Source: Roseateles chitinivorans
Lineage (GTDB): Bacteria; Pseudomonadota; Gammaproteobacteria; Burkholderiales; Burkholderiaceae_C
Length of the DNA stretch: 32,890 nucleotides
Direction: 5' to 3'
Assembly: GCF_002761755.1 (NCBI RefSeq)
Contig: NZ_PEOG01000065.1
Coordinates: forward strand, 1 to 32,890
The notes beneath the pieces were generated by a model, which was not told the DNA's origin, made no database searches, and worked only from the letters and a program-made list of their open reading frames with translations. Every line of letters begins with the position of its first letter. The first letter of the stretch is position 1. The translations under genes and the position numbers were made by a program. Positions 1-8,291 of the stretch are shown piece by piece.

Positions 1-734
1 CGACGCCCGAGGACCGCGCATCGCCGGCGGGCTCGGCCAAGGCGGTCGTCGTCACGCGCGACAACCACCGCCATCGCGACGACATCGAGCGCATGTACCG
101 CATGGCGCTGCATGCGGCGCGGCAGGAGGTGATCATCGCCAACGCCTATTTCTTCCCCGGCTTCCTGCTGCTGCGGAGCATGCAGCGCGCGGCGCGGCGC
201 GGCGTGGCGGTCCATCTGGTCCTGCAGGGGCAGCCCGACATCCCGTGGGCGCGCTGGGCCGCACGCATGGTCTACGACCAGCTGATGCGCGCCGGCGTCC
301 ACATCCACGAGTACTGCGAGCGGCCGATGCATGGCAAGGTCGCGCTGGTGGACGGCGCCTGGGCGACGGTGGGATCGAGCAACCTCGACCCGCTGAGCCT
401 GTCGCTGAACCTGGAGGCCAACCTCATCGTCGAGGACCGCGACTTCAACCGCGCCCTGCGCGACAAGCTGCAGCCCCTGATGCGCAACCACTGCCGGCTG
501 CTGAAGCTGGAGGAGACCAACGCGCACCGCTGGTGGTGGCGGCTAGGCATGGGCGCGCTGGTCTTCCATGTGATGCGGCACTTCCCGCGCTGGCTGGCGC
601 GGCTGCCGCGCCAGACCCAGCCGCTGATGCCGGTGACGGAGACGCCGGTGGTGGTCAGCGCTCCGCAGACGCCGGCGACCGAGGCCTGGCAATGGCACGC
701 CACGAAGCAGTTGAGCAAGGAAACCGCGGAGTGA
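1..734 (+). CDS. clsB: Cardiolipin synthase B-type phospholipase D protein (5' end outside window)
   Basis: The C-terminal 243 residues of a phospholipase D-superfamily phosphatidyltransferase are visible; the reading frame is open from base 3 and the start lies upstream. The fragment begins near a conserved RDNHRHRDDIE segment and carries the second HKD active-site motif (MHGKVALVDG followed by ATVGSSNLDP), where His and Lys form the phosphatidyl-enzyme intermediate in this family. Enzymes of this type condense phospholipids to cardiolipin at the inner membrane. The last 60 or so residues are a less conserved tail with a hydrophobic stretch. The stop codon overlaps the GTG start of the next gene by four bases (GTGA), so the two are translationally coupled. 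A clsB-ybhN order is also known in enterobacteria (ybhO-ybhN), which supports ClsB rather than ClsA. The first HKD motif cannot be checked here. Confidence 0.88.
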   Translation, partial: TPEDRASPAGSAKAVVVTRDNHRHRDDIERMYRMALHAARQEVIIANAYFFPGFLLLRSMQRAARRGVAVHLVLQGQPDIPWARWAARMVYDQLMRAGVHIHEYCERPMHGKVALVDGAWATVGSSNLDPLSLSLNLEANLIVEDRDFNRALRDKLQPLMRNHCRLLKLEETNAHRWWWRLGMGALVFHVMRHFPRWLARLPRQTQPLMPVTETPVVVSAPQTPATEAWQWHATKQLSKETAE

Positions 735-1678
735 GTCCGCCCGCTGGCGACCACGCGCCGCGGCGTCCGACGCGTCATCGCTGGGGGCGCTGGCTGAGCG
801 CCGCCTTCGCCATCGCCGTCGTCGCGCTGCTGGCCTGGGCGGCGCACCAGGTCGACTGGAACGAGGTCGGCGATGCGCTGCGACAGTTGCCGGTGGGCGT
901 GCTGGCGGCCGGCGGCGCGCTGTGCCTGGTCAGTCACCTGATCTACAGCGGCTACGACCTGATCGGCAAGCACTGGGCGCGGCACGCGGTGCCCGCGCGG
1001 CGCGTCATGCTGATCACCTTCATCAGCTACGCCTTCAACCTCAACCTGGGCGCGCTGGTCGGGGGCGTGGCGATGCGGCTGCGGCTGTATGCGCGCGAGG
1101 GCCTGAAGCATCCGGTGCCGGCGCAGATCCTGGCGCTCAGCATGGCTTCCAACTGGCTCGGCTACGGGCTGCTGGCGGGCGGGCTGTTCCTCTTCGGCTG
1201 GCTGGCGCCGCCGGCGGACTGGGGCATCGGCGCGGCGGCGCTGCGCTGGCTGGGTGCGCTGATGTGGGCCGTCGTGCTGGGCTACCTGGCGCTGTGCGCC
1301 TTCTCGCCGCGCCGTGAGTTCACCCTGCGCGGCCACGACTTCTTCGTCCCGAGCCTGCGCATCGCGCTGATGCAGCTGCTGATCGCCTCGGCCAACTGGC
1401 TGACGATCGGCGCGGTGCTGTGGGTGCTGCTGCAGCAGGGCGTGGATTACGGCCACACGCTGGCGGTGCTGCTCGTCGCGGCGGTGGCCGGTGTGATCGC
1501 GCATGTGCCGGCGGGGCTGGGCGTGCTGGAGGGCGTCTTCGTCGCCTTCCTCGGGCCCGCGCTGGGGAACGGCCAGGTGCTGGCGGCGCTGATCGCCTAC
1601 CGGGCGCTGTACTACCTGGCCCCGCTGGGGGTCGCGGCGATCGCGTACTTCGTGCTGGAGGCGAAGGCGCGGCGTTGA
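731..1678 (+). CDS. ybhN: YbhN/UPF0104 family lysylphosphatidylglycerol synthase-like membrane protein
   Basis: A polytopic inner-membrane protein of about 315 residues with the alternating hydrophobic segments of the UPF0104/YbhN family, which is related to the transmembrane half of MprF flippase/synthases. The start chosen is GTG at 731, which overlaps the clsB stop. An upstream in-frame ATG at 245 would lie deep inside clsB and give a non-membrane, Arg/Ala-rich leader, so it is rejected. Visible family features are a first membrane segment near residues 18-35, the segment LITFISYAFNLNLGALVGG, a central set of helices and a C-terminal ALIAYRALYYLAPL segment. No soluble aminoacyl-transferase domain is present, so lysyl transfer is not expected. 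A role in lipid handling alongside ClsB is inferred from position only. Confidence 0.85.
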   Translation: MSPPAGDHAPRRPTRHRWGRWLSAAFAIAVVALLAWAAHQVDWNEVGDALRQLPVGVLAAGGALCLVSHLIYSGYDLIGKHWARHAVPARRVMLITFISYAFNLNLGALVGGVAMRLRLYAREGLKHPVPAQILALSMASNWLGYGLLAGGLFLFGWLAPPADWGIGAAALRWLGALMWAVVLGYLALCAFSPRREFTLRGHDFFVPSLRIALMQLLIASANWLTIGAVLWVLLQQGVDYGHTLAVLLVAAVAGVIAHVPAGLGVLEGVFVAFLGPALGNGQVLAALIAYRALYYLAPLGVAAIAYFVLEAKARR

Positions 1679-1703
1679 GCGCCGGACCGACGACCGGGCT
1701 CGA

Positions 1704-2150
1704 CTAGGTGCTGGGATCCACGCTCGGCTTGCGCGGCCTTCCGCCCTTGCGTCCGTTCATGCGCGCGGCCTGGGCCTTCGCGGCGCTCACTCGACGGCCG
1801 TTGCTGGCGGCGACCATGCTGGCGGCCAGGCCCATCAAGGCGTCGCTCACCGCAATCATTCCTTGAATGGACAGGTGCAGGTCGCGCTCCTCCAGGCAAA
1901 GGGCCTGCCCGCCGAAACCAATGGTCAGTCGATCGAGTTCAGCGGGGTCCAGCGCCTCGAGTTCCGGGAACTTGGCGACCGGCAGCGCGATGGCGCTCTG
2001 GTCCACGAAGCCGATCAGCAGCGATCGACGCGAAGGGAGAAACTGGACCGACACCGCCTGCGGAGTTCGCGACTGTCGCGTTGCCACGGCACGGCGCATG
2101 TTGTCCTCGGTGACTGGCGCGTCATCACGTACCTGTGCCTTGATCTTCAT
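1704..2150 (-). CDS. DUF2442 family protein with C-terminal basic AT-hook-like tail
   Basis: A 148-residue protein. Residues about 30-100 match the DUF2442 pattern (RSLLIGFVDQ, then PVAKFPELEALDPAEL, where the family places a short beta domain with a conserved P-x-L stretch). The C-terminus (residues about 120-148) is Ala/Arg/Lys-rich and contains RMNGRKGGRPRKP, an AT-hook-like GRP core, which suggests DNA binding. It is the second gene of a pair: its ATG overlaps the stop of the DUF4160 gene by four bases (2147-2150). DUF2442 and DUF4160 genes are frequently adjacent in bacteria and have been proposed as a toxin-antitoxin-type couple; neither function is demonstrated here. Being basic and DNA-binding-like, this would be the antitoxin/repressor candidate. 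Confidence 0.75.
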   Translation of the reverse strand: MKIKAQVRDDAPVTEDNMRRAVATRQSRTPQAVSVQFLPSRRSLLIGFVDQSAIALPVAKFPELEALDPAELDRLTIGFGGQALCLEERDLHLSIQGMIAVSDALMGLAASMVAASNGRRVSAAKAQAARMNGRKGGRPRKPSVDPST

Positions 2151-2572
2151 AGCTCGATCTCCACGCGACCGTGGCGCTCCAACTGGAGCACGGTTATGTC
2201 CTTCTCCGGGTCATAGATCGAGGCGACGACGCGGGCGTCACGACCTCGAGAGGCTTTTGCCACGCGGACGCAGTGCTCGTCGACATCCCAACGCTGGTTG
2301 TCCAGACAGGTGGTGCTGCGCGACTGCCACCAGAGGCGCCTTGCCCGCCGCAGCGTCTCCGGAGACTTCAGCCGTCGACGAAGTTCCTCCAGCAATGTGG
2401 CCTTTGGTGCTCGCAACGAAGGGGCCACATCCCACAGCGCCACGCCGTTGTGCCAGAAGCTGAACCGAAAGCGCGCGTCCCAGTCCGCCTCGCCCACATG
2501 CACATGCGGTGGGCAATGCTCGTCCCGCGTATAGACAACCATCGTCAAGCCCCGGTGACTGCAGACCTTCAT
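2147..2572 (-). CDS. DUF4160 family protein, first gene of a DUF4160/DUF2442 pair
   Basis: A 141-residue protein whose N-terminus carries the DUF4160 signature: a short hydrophobic strand (GLTMVVYT), then RDEHCPPHVHVGEADWDARF, in which the charged/PPHVHV core is the hallmark. Typical DUF4160 proteins are about 80-100 residues. This one has an extended C-terminal part (VASIYDPEKDITVLQLERHGRVEIEL) that resembles a small second beta domain. The catalytic role, if any, is unknown; the clustered His/Asp/Glu residues make a metal or nucleic-acid site conceivable but unproven. An imperfect dyad lies directly upstream of the start codon. No clear Shine-Dalgarno sequence is visible. Confidence 0.72.
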   Translation of the reverse strand: MKVCSHRGLTMVVYTRDEHCPPHVHVGEADWDARFRFSFWHNGVALWDVAPSLRAPKATLLEELRRRLKSPETLRRARRLWWQSRSTTCLDNQRWDVDEHCVRVAKASRGRDARVVASIYDPEKDITVLQLERHGRVEIEL

Positions 2573-2574
2573 GC

Positions 2575-2594
2575 TAACCCAACTGTTTGGTTAA
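2575..2594. promoter_or_regulatory. Imperfect dyad upstream of the DUF4160/DUF2442 pair (candidate operator)
   Basis: TAACCCAA and TTTGGTTA face each other around ACTG-type centre bases, forming an imperfect inverted repeat that begins two bases upstream of the minus-strand start at 2572. It is markedly more AT-rich than its surroundings. Position and symmetry fit an autoregulatory operator, as is common in toxin-antitoxin-type modules, but no binding data or known motif supports this. Confidence 0.35.
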
Positions 2595-2800
2595 TCCTCG
2601 CCCGAGACAGCGCGTCGTCGGCCGTGAGCGCAGAAGTGGACGCCTCGATCACACCGCCCTGCACGATCTGTATCAAGGCGCGTGCTCGGGTTCGGCATCC
2701 GTCGGGCGGTCGCAACGGGGTGGCGAGTCAATGCACCCTCGGGCATCCGCGTTGCCGATCGGTACGCGCATCTCCTTTCCGGAGGTGCGATGGCAACGAC

Positions 2801-2807
2801 AAGGAGG
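2801..2807 (+). promoter_or_regulatory. Strong Shine-Dalgarno sequence for the alpha/beta hydrolase gene
   Basis: AAGGAGG is a near-perfect match to the anti-16S sequence, with four bases between it and the ATG at 2812. It fixes this start in preference to upstream in-frame codons, and the protein then begins with a clean signal peptide. Confidence 0.8.
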
Positions 2808-2811
2808 CGCC

Positions 2812-3933
2812 ATGACCAAAATGACTCAAGCAGGTCTTTCAGCCATCGTGATCAGTGGCTGCTTCCTGGCCCTGCCCCTCGCCCACGCCGCCGACGACAC
2901 CGGCAAGGGGACCGGTGACGAGCGGCCCGGCAAGGTCAAGACGGCCATCGCCAAGAGCCTGGGCAAGATCCGGCTGGATGGCGACATGCTCGCGCTGCTG
3001 AAGGCGCATGAAGGACTAAAGCCGAAGGCGATCGAGAAGATCGACGTGCGCGCCGCCCGCGCGAATCCGACGCTGGCGGATGCGGTCCAGGCGCTGCTGC
3101 GCCAGAACAACCGCAGCACCGATCCCGCACAGCTGACGCCGGGCATCACCAGCGTCGATACCACCGTGCAGGGCGCCGCCGGCCCGCTGCCGGCCCGGTT
3201 CTACACACCGCCCGGACCCGGGCCCTTCCCGGTCGTCGTCTACTTCCACGGCGGCGGCTGGGTGCTGGCCGACAAACAGGTCTATGACGCCAGCGCCCGC
3301 GCGATCGCCCAGCAGGCCCAGGCCCTCGTCATCTCCGTCGACTACCGCCGCGCGCCCGAGGCCAGGTTCCCGGCCGCCTGGGACGATGCGCTGGCCGCCT
3401 ACCGCTGGACGCTCGCGAACGCGGCCGGCAGCAAGGGCGACGCCAGCCGCGTCGCGCTCGCCGGCGAGAGCGCGGGCGGCAACCTCGCGCTCGCCACCGC
3501 GATCGCCGCGCGCGACGCCGGCCTGCAGAAGCCCGCCCACGTGCTGGCCATCTATCCGGTGACGCAGAGCAGCCTCAACACCGAGTCCTACCTCGAGAAC
3601 GCCGCCGCGCAACCGCTCAACCGCGCGATGGTCCAGTGGTTCCTGGACCAGCTCCTCGAGGACAAGGCGCAGCTCAAGGACTGGCGCCTGAACCTGATCG
3701 ACGCCAGGCTCGCCGGCCTGCCGCCGGTGACGCTGATCAGCGCCCGGGTGGATCCGCTGCGATCCGACAGCGCGAAGATGGAAGACGCGTTGAAGAAGGC
3801 CGAGGTCCTGGTCGAGCGCCGCGACTACGAAGGCGTCACCCACGAGTTCTTCGGCGCCGCCGCCGTCGTGGAGAAGGCCCGCAATGCGCAGGCCTTCGCC
3901 GGCGAGCGCCTGCGCCGGGCCTTCGGCAACTGA
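2812..3933 (+). CDS. Exported alpha/beta hydrolase (HSL / family IV esterase-lipase)
   Basis: A 373-residue carboxyl-ester hydrolase of the hormone-sensitive-lipase (family IV) group. Residues 1-26 form a Sec signal peptide ending LAHA-AD, so the enzyme is periplasmic or secreted. The oxyanion-hole motif HGGGW is at 146-150. The nucleophile elbow GESAGG is at 218-223, with Ser220 as the nucleophile. The acidic residue (VDPLRSDS) and the His (GVTHEFFG) complete the expected triad near the C-terminus. DYRRAPEARFPAAWDD is also typical of this family. The region between signal and hydrolase core (about 27-110) is a charged, variable cap segment. The gene stands alone between the DUF4160/DUF2442 pair and a convergent membrane-protein gene. 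The substrate is probably a short-chain ester but cannot be read from sequence. Confidence 0.9.
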   Translation: MTKMTQAGLSAIVISGCFLALPLAHAADDTGKGTGDERPGKVKTAIAKSLGKIRLDGDMLALLKAHEGLKPKAIEKIDVRAARANPTLADAVQALLRQNNRSTDPAQLTPGITSVDTTVQGAAGPLPARFYTPPGPGPFPVVVYFHGGGWVLADKQVYDASARAIAQQAQALVISVDYRRAPEARFPAAWDDALAAYRWTLANAAGSKGDASRVALAGESAGGNLALATAIAARDAGLQKPAHVLAIYPVTQSSLNTESYLENAAAQPLNRAMVQWFLDQLLEDKAQLKDWRLNLIDARLAGLPPVTLISARVDPLRSDSAKMEDALKKAEVLVERRDYEGVTHEFFGAAAVVEKARNAQAFAGERLRRAFGN

Positions 3934-3947
3934 AGCCTCGGCGAGCG

Positions 3948-3962
3948 GGCGCGGCCCGCGCC
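3948..3962. terminator. Possible bidirectional GC-rich hairpin between convergent genes
   Basis: GGCGCGG and CCGCGCC are complementary around a single base, so the real stem is probably five pairs with a short loop. It lies in the 32-bp gap between the hydrolase stop and the convergent MgtC/DUF4010 stop. There is no T-tract on either strand, so intrinsic termination is uncertain. Confidence 0.3.
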
Positions 3963-3965
3963 GCC

Positions 3966-5297
3966 TCAGAGCCCGTTGCCGGTGGCGTAGGGCAACAGCG
4001 CCTCGACCAGGGGCTTGGCCAGCTCGCGCAGCAGCAGGCCCAGGCCGCCCGCGAGCGCGATCCCGATCATCGCGATCACCAGGCGGGCAATCAGGTGCCG
4101 GTGGCCGGTGCGCACGATGAAGGACAGGCTGAACGCCAGGCTGGTGAGCGACGCGAACACGGCGCCGTTGGCCGCGACGTCGAAGCCGATCGCGCCCTGC
4201 GCCGCCATGCTCGCCGCGGCGGCCACCGCGCTGGCGCTGGACAGCAGCCCGCCGATCACCGTGACCGCATAGAAGCCGGCCTCGCCGAACTCGCGCTGCA
4301 TCAGCCGGCCCACGATGTGGAGCGCCAGGAACAGCAGCCCGTAGCGCAGCGCCACCGGCAGCGAGAACGGCAGCTCCAGCTTGATGTCCGAGACGTCCGC
4401 GGTCGGCGTGCCGTTGCGCTGCAGCAGGCTCAGCACCACGAAGCCCGCGGCCGACAGCACCATCATCCCGAAGGCCGCCGCCGCGTTGACGAAGGCCAGC
4501 GGCGTGAGGATCAACAGCAGCACCGCGTTGCGCAGCACCATCGCCGCCACCGCCACCAGCACCGCGCGGTAGGCGCCCTCGGCGAAGCGGCCGGCGGTCT
4601 CGCGCACTCGCGTGGCCATCTCGACGACGGTGAAGTTGCTGTTGACCAGGCCGCCGAAGAAGGCGGACAGCTCCGCGCCCTTGGAGCCATACATCTTCCA
4701 CAGGATGTAGTTCACGAAGCCGATGCTGGCGATGAGGATCACGGTGACCCAGGCCGCGCGCGGCTCGATCAGCCGCCATGGCCCCACCGCGCCGGCGGGC
4801 AGCGCCGGGTAGATGACGATGGCCAGGATCGCGAGCAGCAGGGCCGAACGCACCTCGCCCTCGGTCAGGCCCATCGACAGCCCCGAGAGCCGCTCCTTCC
4901 AGGCCAGCAGCGCGGTCGTGCTGACCATCACCGCCGCCGGCGTCACCGTGTGGCCCAGCCCGCACAGCACGCCCGCCATGCAGGTCACCAGCATCGCGGC
5001 GGAGGTCGTCAGCTCCGGCCCATGGCCGCCGCGCATCGTGTGGACGTTCAGCGGCACCGCCAGGCCGGCGGCCAGGACCAGGCTCAGCAAGGCGTAGTGC
5101 TCGCCCAGCGAGCCGCCCAGCGCGCCGAGCAAGGCGATGAAGCCGAAGGTCCGCAGGCCCGCCTCCTTGCCGCGCCGCTCGCGCTCCAGGCCCAGCAGCA
5201 GGCCCAGCGACAAGGCCAGCGCCAGACGAAGGAGGATCTCGAGGTAAGGCCACTCCGCATTGGGCAGTGGCGTGGACATGGGCAGCGGCAGTGTCAT
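3966..5297 (-). CDS. MgtC/SapB N-terminal and DUF4010 domain membrane protein
   Basis: A protein of about 443 residues with roughly a dozen hydrophobic segments. The N-terminal part (residues about 15-150) carries the MgtC/SapB signature: an acidic/aromatic start (AEWPYLEILLRLALALSLG), then LLLGLERERRGKEAGLRTFGFIALLGALGG. The remainder corresponds to DUF4010, with the conserved segment FGGLVNSNFTVVEMATRVRE near the middle. The start is ATG at 5297; an alternative ATG at 5279 would remove six residues. Longer upstream extensions run into ssuB and are not protein-like. The function of this family is not established; MgtC itself modulates magnesium adaptation and ATP synthase in Salmonella, but that should not be assumed here. 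It lies 56 bp downstream of ssuB on the same strand and could be read from the same transcript. Confidence 0.85.
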   Translation of the reverse strand: MTLPLPMSTPLPNAEWPYLEILLRLALALSLGLLLGLERERRGKEAGLRTFGFIALLGALGGSLGEHYALLSLVLAAGLAVPLNVHTMRGGHGPELTTSAAMLVTCMAGVLCGLGHTVTPAAVMVSTTALLAWKERLSGLSMGLTEGEVRSALLLAILAIVIYPALPAGAVGPWRLIEPRAAWVTVILIASIGFVNYILWKMYGSKGAELSAFFGGLVNSNFTVVEMATRVRETAGRFAEGAYRAVLVAVAAMVLRNAVLLLILTPLAFVNAAAAFGMMVLSAAGFVVLSLLQRNGTPTADVSDIKLELPFSLPVALRYGLLFLALHIVGRLMQREFGEAGFYAVTVIGGLLSSASAVAAAASMAAQGAIGFDVAANGAVFASLTSLAFSLSFIVRTGHRHLIARLVIAMIGIALAGGLGLLLRELAKPLVEALLPYATGNGL

Positions 5298-5353
5298 CGG
5301 GCCAGCGTACCGCAAGCCGCGCATGCGCCTCAAGCCATGGGCGCCGCCCCTCC

Positions 5354-6253
5354 CTAGACGGCCCAGCGCAGCATCGGCGCGGGAATCGCAACCGACCCCT
5401 GGGCGGGCGGCGTCTCCGGCTCGCGGTCGGGCGCGCTCAGCACCCGGTCGAGCAGCCGCTGCTCCAGCGCCGCGAAGGCCGCGTCGCGACGCCGCGGCCG
5501 CGGCAGATCGATGCGCAGGTCCAGCGCCAGCCGGCCGTCCTCGATCAGCAGCACCCGGTCCGCCAGCGCGACCGCCTCGGCCACGTCGTGCGTGACCAGC
5601 AGCGCGGTGAAGCCGTGTCGTGTCCACAGCGACTCGATCAGCCGCTGCATGTCGATGCGTGTCAGCGCGTCCAGCGCGCCCAGCGGCTCGTCCAGCAGCA
5701 GCAGCCTGGGCGCATGCACCAGCGCCCGTGCCAGGGCCACGCGCTGACGCTGGCCACCCGACAGACGGGCCGGCCACTCGTTGGCGCGGTCCGCGAGACC
5801 GACCTGGGCGAGCGCCTTCAGCGCGCGCTCACGGGCGTCCGCGCCGTCCAGGCCGAGGGCGACGTTGTCCACCACCCTGGCCCACGGCAGCAGCCGCGCC
5901 TCCTGGAACATGAAGCGGGTGGCGGACGGGTCGCCCGCGTCGAGCGACCCGGCGCTCGGCAGGTCGAGTCCGGCGAGCAGCCGCAGCAGCGTGCTCTTGC
6001 CGCAGCCGCTGCGGCCGATGACCGCGACGAACTCGCCGGCCTCGACCCGCAGGTCCACGCCGTGCAAGACCTGTCGCTCGCCGAAGGCCTTGCCCAGGCC
6101 GTCCAGCGCGACGCGCTGCCCGCCGTCGGGCGCGCGGCGGCGGGCAGCGGACCCGCGCTGGACCGGCGCCTGCGCCCGGTCCGGTTCCGGCATCTCCGCC
6201 GGCCGGGAGTCCTGCCAGCCCTGCAGGACGTCGATCTCGGTCACGCTCATCAT
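5354..6253 (-). CDS. ssuB: Aliphatic sulfonate ABC transporter ATP-binding protein
   Basis: A 299-residue nitrate/sulfonate/taurine-type ABC ATPase. Walker A GRSGCGKST, signature LSGGQRQRVALARAL, Walker B LLLLDEPLGALDA and the switch VTHDVAEAV are all intact. The first 45 residues are an Arg/Pro-rich extension before the usual start of the domain (VALDGLGKAFGERQVLHGVDL). The start is ATG at 6253, overlapping the ssuC stop; the adjacent ATG at 6250 is equally possible. It powers uptake of alkanesulfonates together with SsuC and SsuA and is the last gene of the ssuEADCB order, the same order as in E. coli. Confidence 0.92.
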   Translation of the reverse strand: MMSVTEIDVLQGWQDSRPAEMPEPDRAQAPVQRGSAARRRAPDGGQRVALDGLGKAFGERQVLHGVDLRVEAGEFVAVIGRSGCGKSTLLRLLAGLDLPSAGSLDAGDPSATRFMFQEARLLPWARVVDNVALGLDGADARERALKALAQVGLADRANEWPARLSGGQRQRVALARALVHAPRLLLLDEPLGALDALTRIDMQRLIESLWTRHGFTALLVTHDVAEAVALADRVLLIEDGRLALDLRIDLPRPRRRDAAFAALEQRLLDRVLSAPDREPETPPAQGSVAIPAPMLRWAV

Positions 6254-7083
6254 GGTTGGTACCCCGGATGCCAGCGCAGCCAGGCGCGCTCCAGCGCCTG
6301 CGCCGCGAGGTCGGCCAGCTTGCCCAGCAGCGCGTAGATCAGGATGCCCACCAGCACCACGTCCGTCTGCAGGAACTCGCGGGCATTCATCGTCATGTAG
6401 CCGATGCCGCTCTGCGCCGAGATGGTCTCGGCCACGATCAGCAGCACCCACATCAGCCCCAGCGAGAAGCGCAGGCCCACCAGGATGGAGGCCGTCGCCC
6501 CCGGCAGGATCACCCGCCGGTACAGCGCCCAGCCGCGCAGGCCGTAGGAGCGCGCCATCTCGATCAGGTCATGGTCCACGCCCCGGATGCCGTGGAAGGT
6601 GTTCAGGTAGACCGGGAAGAACACCCCCAGCGCGACCAGGAACAGCTTGGCTGTCTCGTCGATGCCGAACCACAGGATCACCAGCGGGATCAGCGCCAGC
6701 GGCGGGATGTTGCGCAGCATCTGCAGCGTCGTGTCGAGCGCCGTCTCGGCCCAGCGCTGCGAGCCGGTCAGCAGACCCAGCAGCAAACCGAGACCGCCGC
6801 CGATCGCGAAGCCGAGAAAGGCCCGGCCGGTGCTCACCACCAGGTGCCGCCAGAGCTCGCCCGACAGCGCCAGCTCCCACGCCGCCCGCGCCACCGCCGA
6901 GGGCGCCGGCAGCACGCGCGTCGACAGCCAGCCCGCCTGTGCGCTCAGCTGCCAGAGCGCCAGCACCGCCAGCGGCACCAGCCAGGGCGACAGCCACGGC
7001 ACCAGGCCTTTGAGGGCGCCGCCGCGCCAGGCGACGGAGCGGGTCCGTGGCGCCCGCGGCGCCTCGATCACGGTCGTCCCCAT
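6250..7083 (-). CDS. ssuC: Aliphatic sulfonate ABC transporter permease
   Basis: A 277-residue inner-membrane permease with about six membrane segments and the EAA-type cytoplasmic loop (IEMARSYGLRGWALYRRVILPGA) that docks to the ATPase. LPAPSAVARAAWEL at the start and IPPLALIPLVILWFGI in the middle are characteristic of the SsuC/TauC/NrtB family. The ATG at 7083 is preferred because it sits immediately before the ssuD stop (7085-7087), giving tight coupling; an ATG at 7122 would extend it into ssuD. It overlaps ssuB by four bases. Confidence 0.92.
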   Translation of the reverse strand: MGTTVIEAPRAPRTRSVAWRGGALKGLVPWLSPWLVPLAVLALWQLSAQAGWLSTRVLPAPSAVARAAWELALSGELWRHLVVSTGRAFLGFAIGGGLGLLLGLLTGSQRWAETALDTTLQMLRNIPPLALIPLVILWFGIDETAKLFLVALGVFFPVYLNTFHGIRGVDHDLIEMARSYGLRGWALYRRVILPGATASILVGLRFSLGLMWVLLIVAETISAQSGIGYMTMNAREFLQTDVVLVGILIYALLGKLADLAAQALERAWLRWHPGYQP

Positions 7084-7084
7084 C

Positions 7085-8266
7085 TCAGCTCGCGGCGGCC
7101 AGCTTGGCCGGACCGGGCACATAGCTGTTGGCGACGATCTCGCCGAACGGGCCCGTCAGCTTGGGCGCGCTGAGCTTCTCGCGCAGGGCGAGCGGCAGCA
7201 GCGGGAACACCAGCTCGGCGAAGCGGTAGGCCTCCTCCAGGTGCGGATAGCCGCTGAGCACGAAGTACTCCAGGCCCAGCGCGGCGTACTCCTGCAGTCG
7301 ATCGGCCACCTGCTTCGGATTGCCGACCAGCGCCGTGCCCGCGCCGCCACGCACCAGGCCGACGCCGGCCCACAGGTTGGGCGAGATCTCCAGCCCCGCG
7401 CGGATGTCGTTCCTGTCGAAGCGCCCGCCGTGCAGCTCCGCCATGCGCCGTTGTCCCACCGAATCCATCGCGGCGAACTTGGCCTGCGCCGCCGCGATCA
7501 CGTCCTCGTCCAGGTGCTGGACCAGCTGGCCGGCGGCGGCCCAGGCCTCTTCCTCGGTCTCGCGGACGATCACATGCAGTCGGATGCCGTACTCCAGCGT
7601 GCGGCCCTTCGCCGCGGCGGCGCGGCGCACCTCGTCCAGCTTCTCGGCGACGGCCTGGGGCGGCTCGCCCCAGGTCAGGTAGGTGTCGACCTGTTCGGCC
7701 GCGAGCGCGATCGCCGGCGTCGAGGAGCCGCCGAAGAACACCGGCGGATATGGCCGGCTCACCGGCGGATACAGCAGCTTGCCGCCCTTCACCCGCAACT
7801 GCTCGCCGTCGAAGTCGACGGCCTCGCCCTCATGGCTGGCCCGCAGCACCTCGCGCCACACGGTCAGGAACTCGGTGGACAGCGCGTAGCGTTCCTCATG
7901 CGGCAGGAACAGCCCGTCGCCGGCCAGTTCATCCGGATCGCCGCCGGTGACCAGGTTGACCAGCAACCGCCCGCCCGAGAGCCGGTCCAGCGTCGCCGCC
8001 ATGCGGGCCGATTGCACCGGCTGCACCAACCCCGGCCGCAGCGCGACCAGGAATTTCAGGCGCCGCGTCGCCTCGATCAGGCTGGCCGCGACGATCCAGC
8101 TGTCCTCGCAGCTCCGGCCGGTGGGCAGCAGCACGCCCTCGTAGCCGAGGCTGTCGGCCGCGATCGCGACCTGGCGGTAGTAGTCGAAGTCCGCGACGCG
8201 GGCGCCCTTGGAGGTGCCGAGGTAGCGCGAGTCGCCATGCGTGGGGATGAACCAGAGGATCTTCAT
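7085..8266 (-). CDS. ssuD: FMNH2-dependent alkanesulfonate monooxygenase
   Basis: A 393-residue bacterial luciferase-like TIM-barrel monooxygenase that cleaves alkanesulfonates to an aldehyde and sulfite using FMNH2 supplied by SsuE. The N-terminus MKILWFIPTHGDSRYLG is the SsuD hallmark. Cys53 in GRSCEDSW corresponds to the conserved substrate-region cysteine of E. coli SsuD (Cys54). LVNLVTGGDPDELAGDG and FGGSSTPAIALAAEQVDTYLTWGEP are typical of the family, as is LHVIVRETEEEAW. The length compares with about 381 in E. coli; the extra residues are at the C-terminus. It lies 25 bp downstream of ssuA. Confidence 0.95.
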   Translation of the reverse strand: MKILWFIPTHGDSRYLGTSKGARVADFDYYRQVAIAADSLGYEGVLLPTGRSCEDSWIVAASLIEATRRLKFLVALRPGLVQPVQSARMAATLDRLSGGRLLVNLVTGGDPDELAGDGLFLPHEERYALSTEFLTVWREVLRASHEGEAVDFDGEQLRVKGGKLLYPPVSRPYPPVFFGGSSTPAIALAAEQVDTYLTWGEPPQAVAEKLDEVRRAAAAKGRTLEYGIRLHVIVRETEEEAWAAAGQLVQHLDEDVIAAAQAKFAAMDSVGQRRMAELHGGRFDRNDIRAGLEISPNLWAGVGLVRGGAGTALVGNPKQVADRLQEYAALGLEYFVLSGYPHLEEAYRFAELVFPLLPLALREKLSAPKLTGPFGEIVANSYVPGPAKLAAAS

Positions 8267-8291
8267 TGGGGGGCTTCTCTCGTGGTGCCGC

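Noticed and set aside
3636..5357. Long plus-strand frame with Gln/Arg/His-rich product
   Set aside because: It overlaps the MgtC/DUF4010 gene in antisense and has low-complexity, non-globular composition.
3016..5391. Very long minus-strand open frame spanning the hydrolase and the MgtC/DUF4010 gene
   Set aside because: It is a by-product of high GC. Composition is Arg/Ala/Gly/Asp-rich with no domain, and it is antisense to or out of frame with two well-supported genes.
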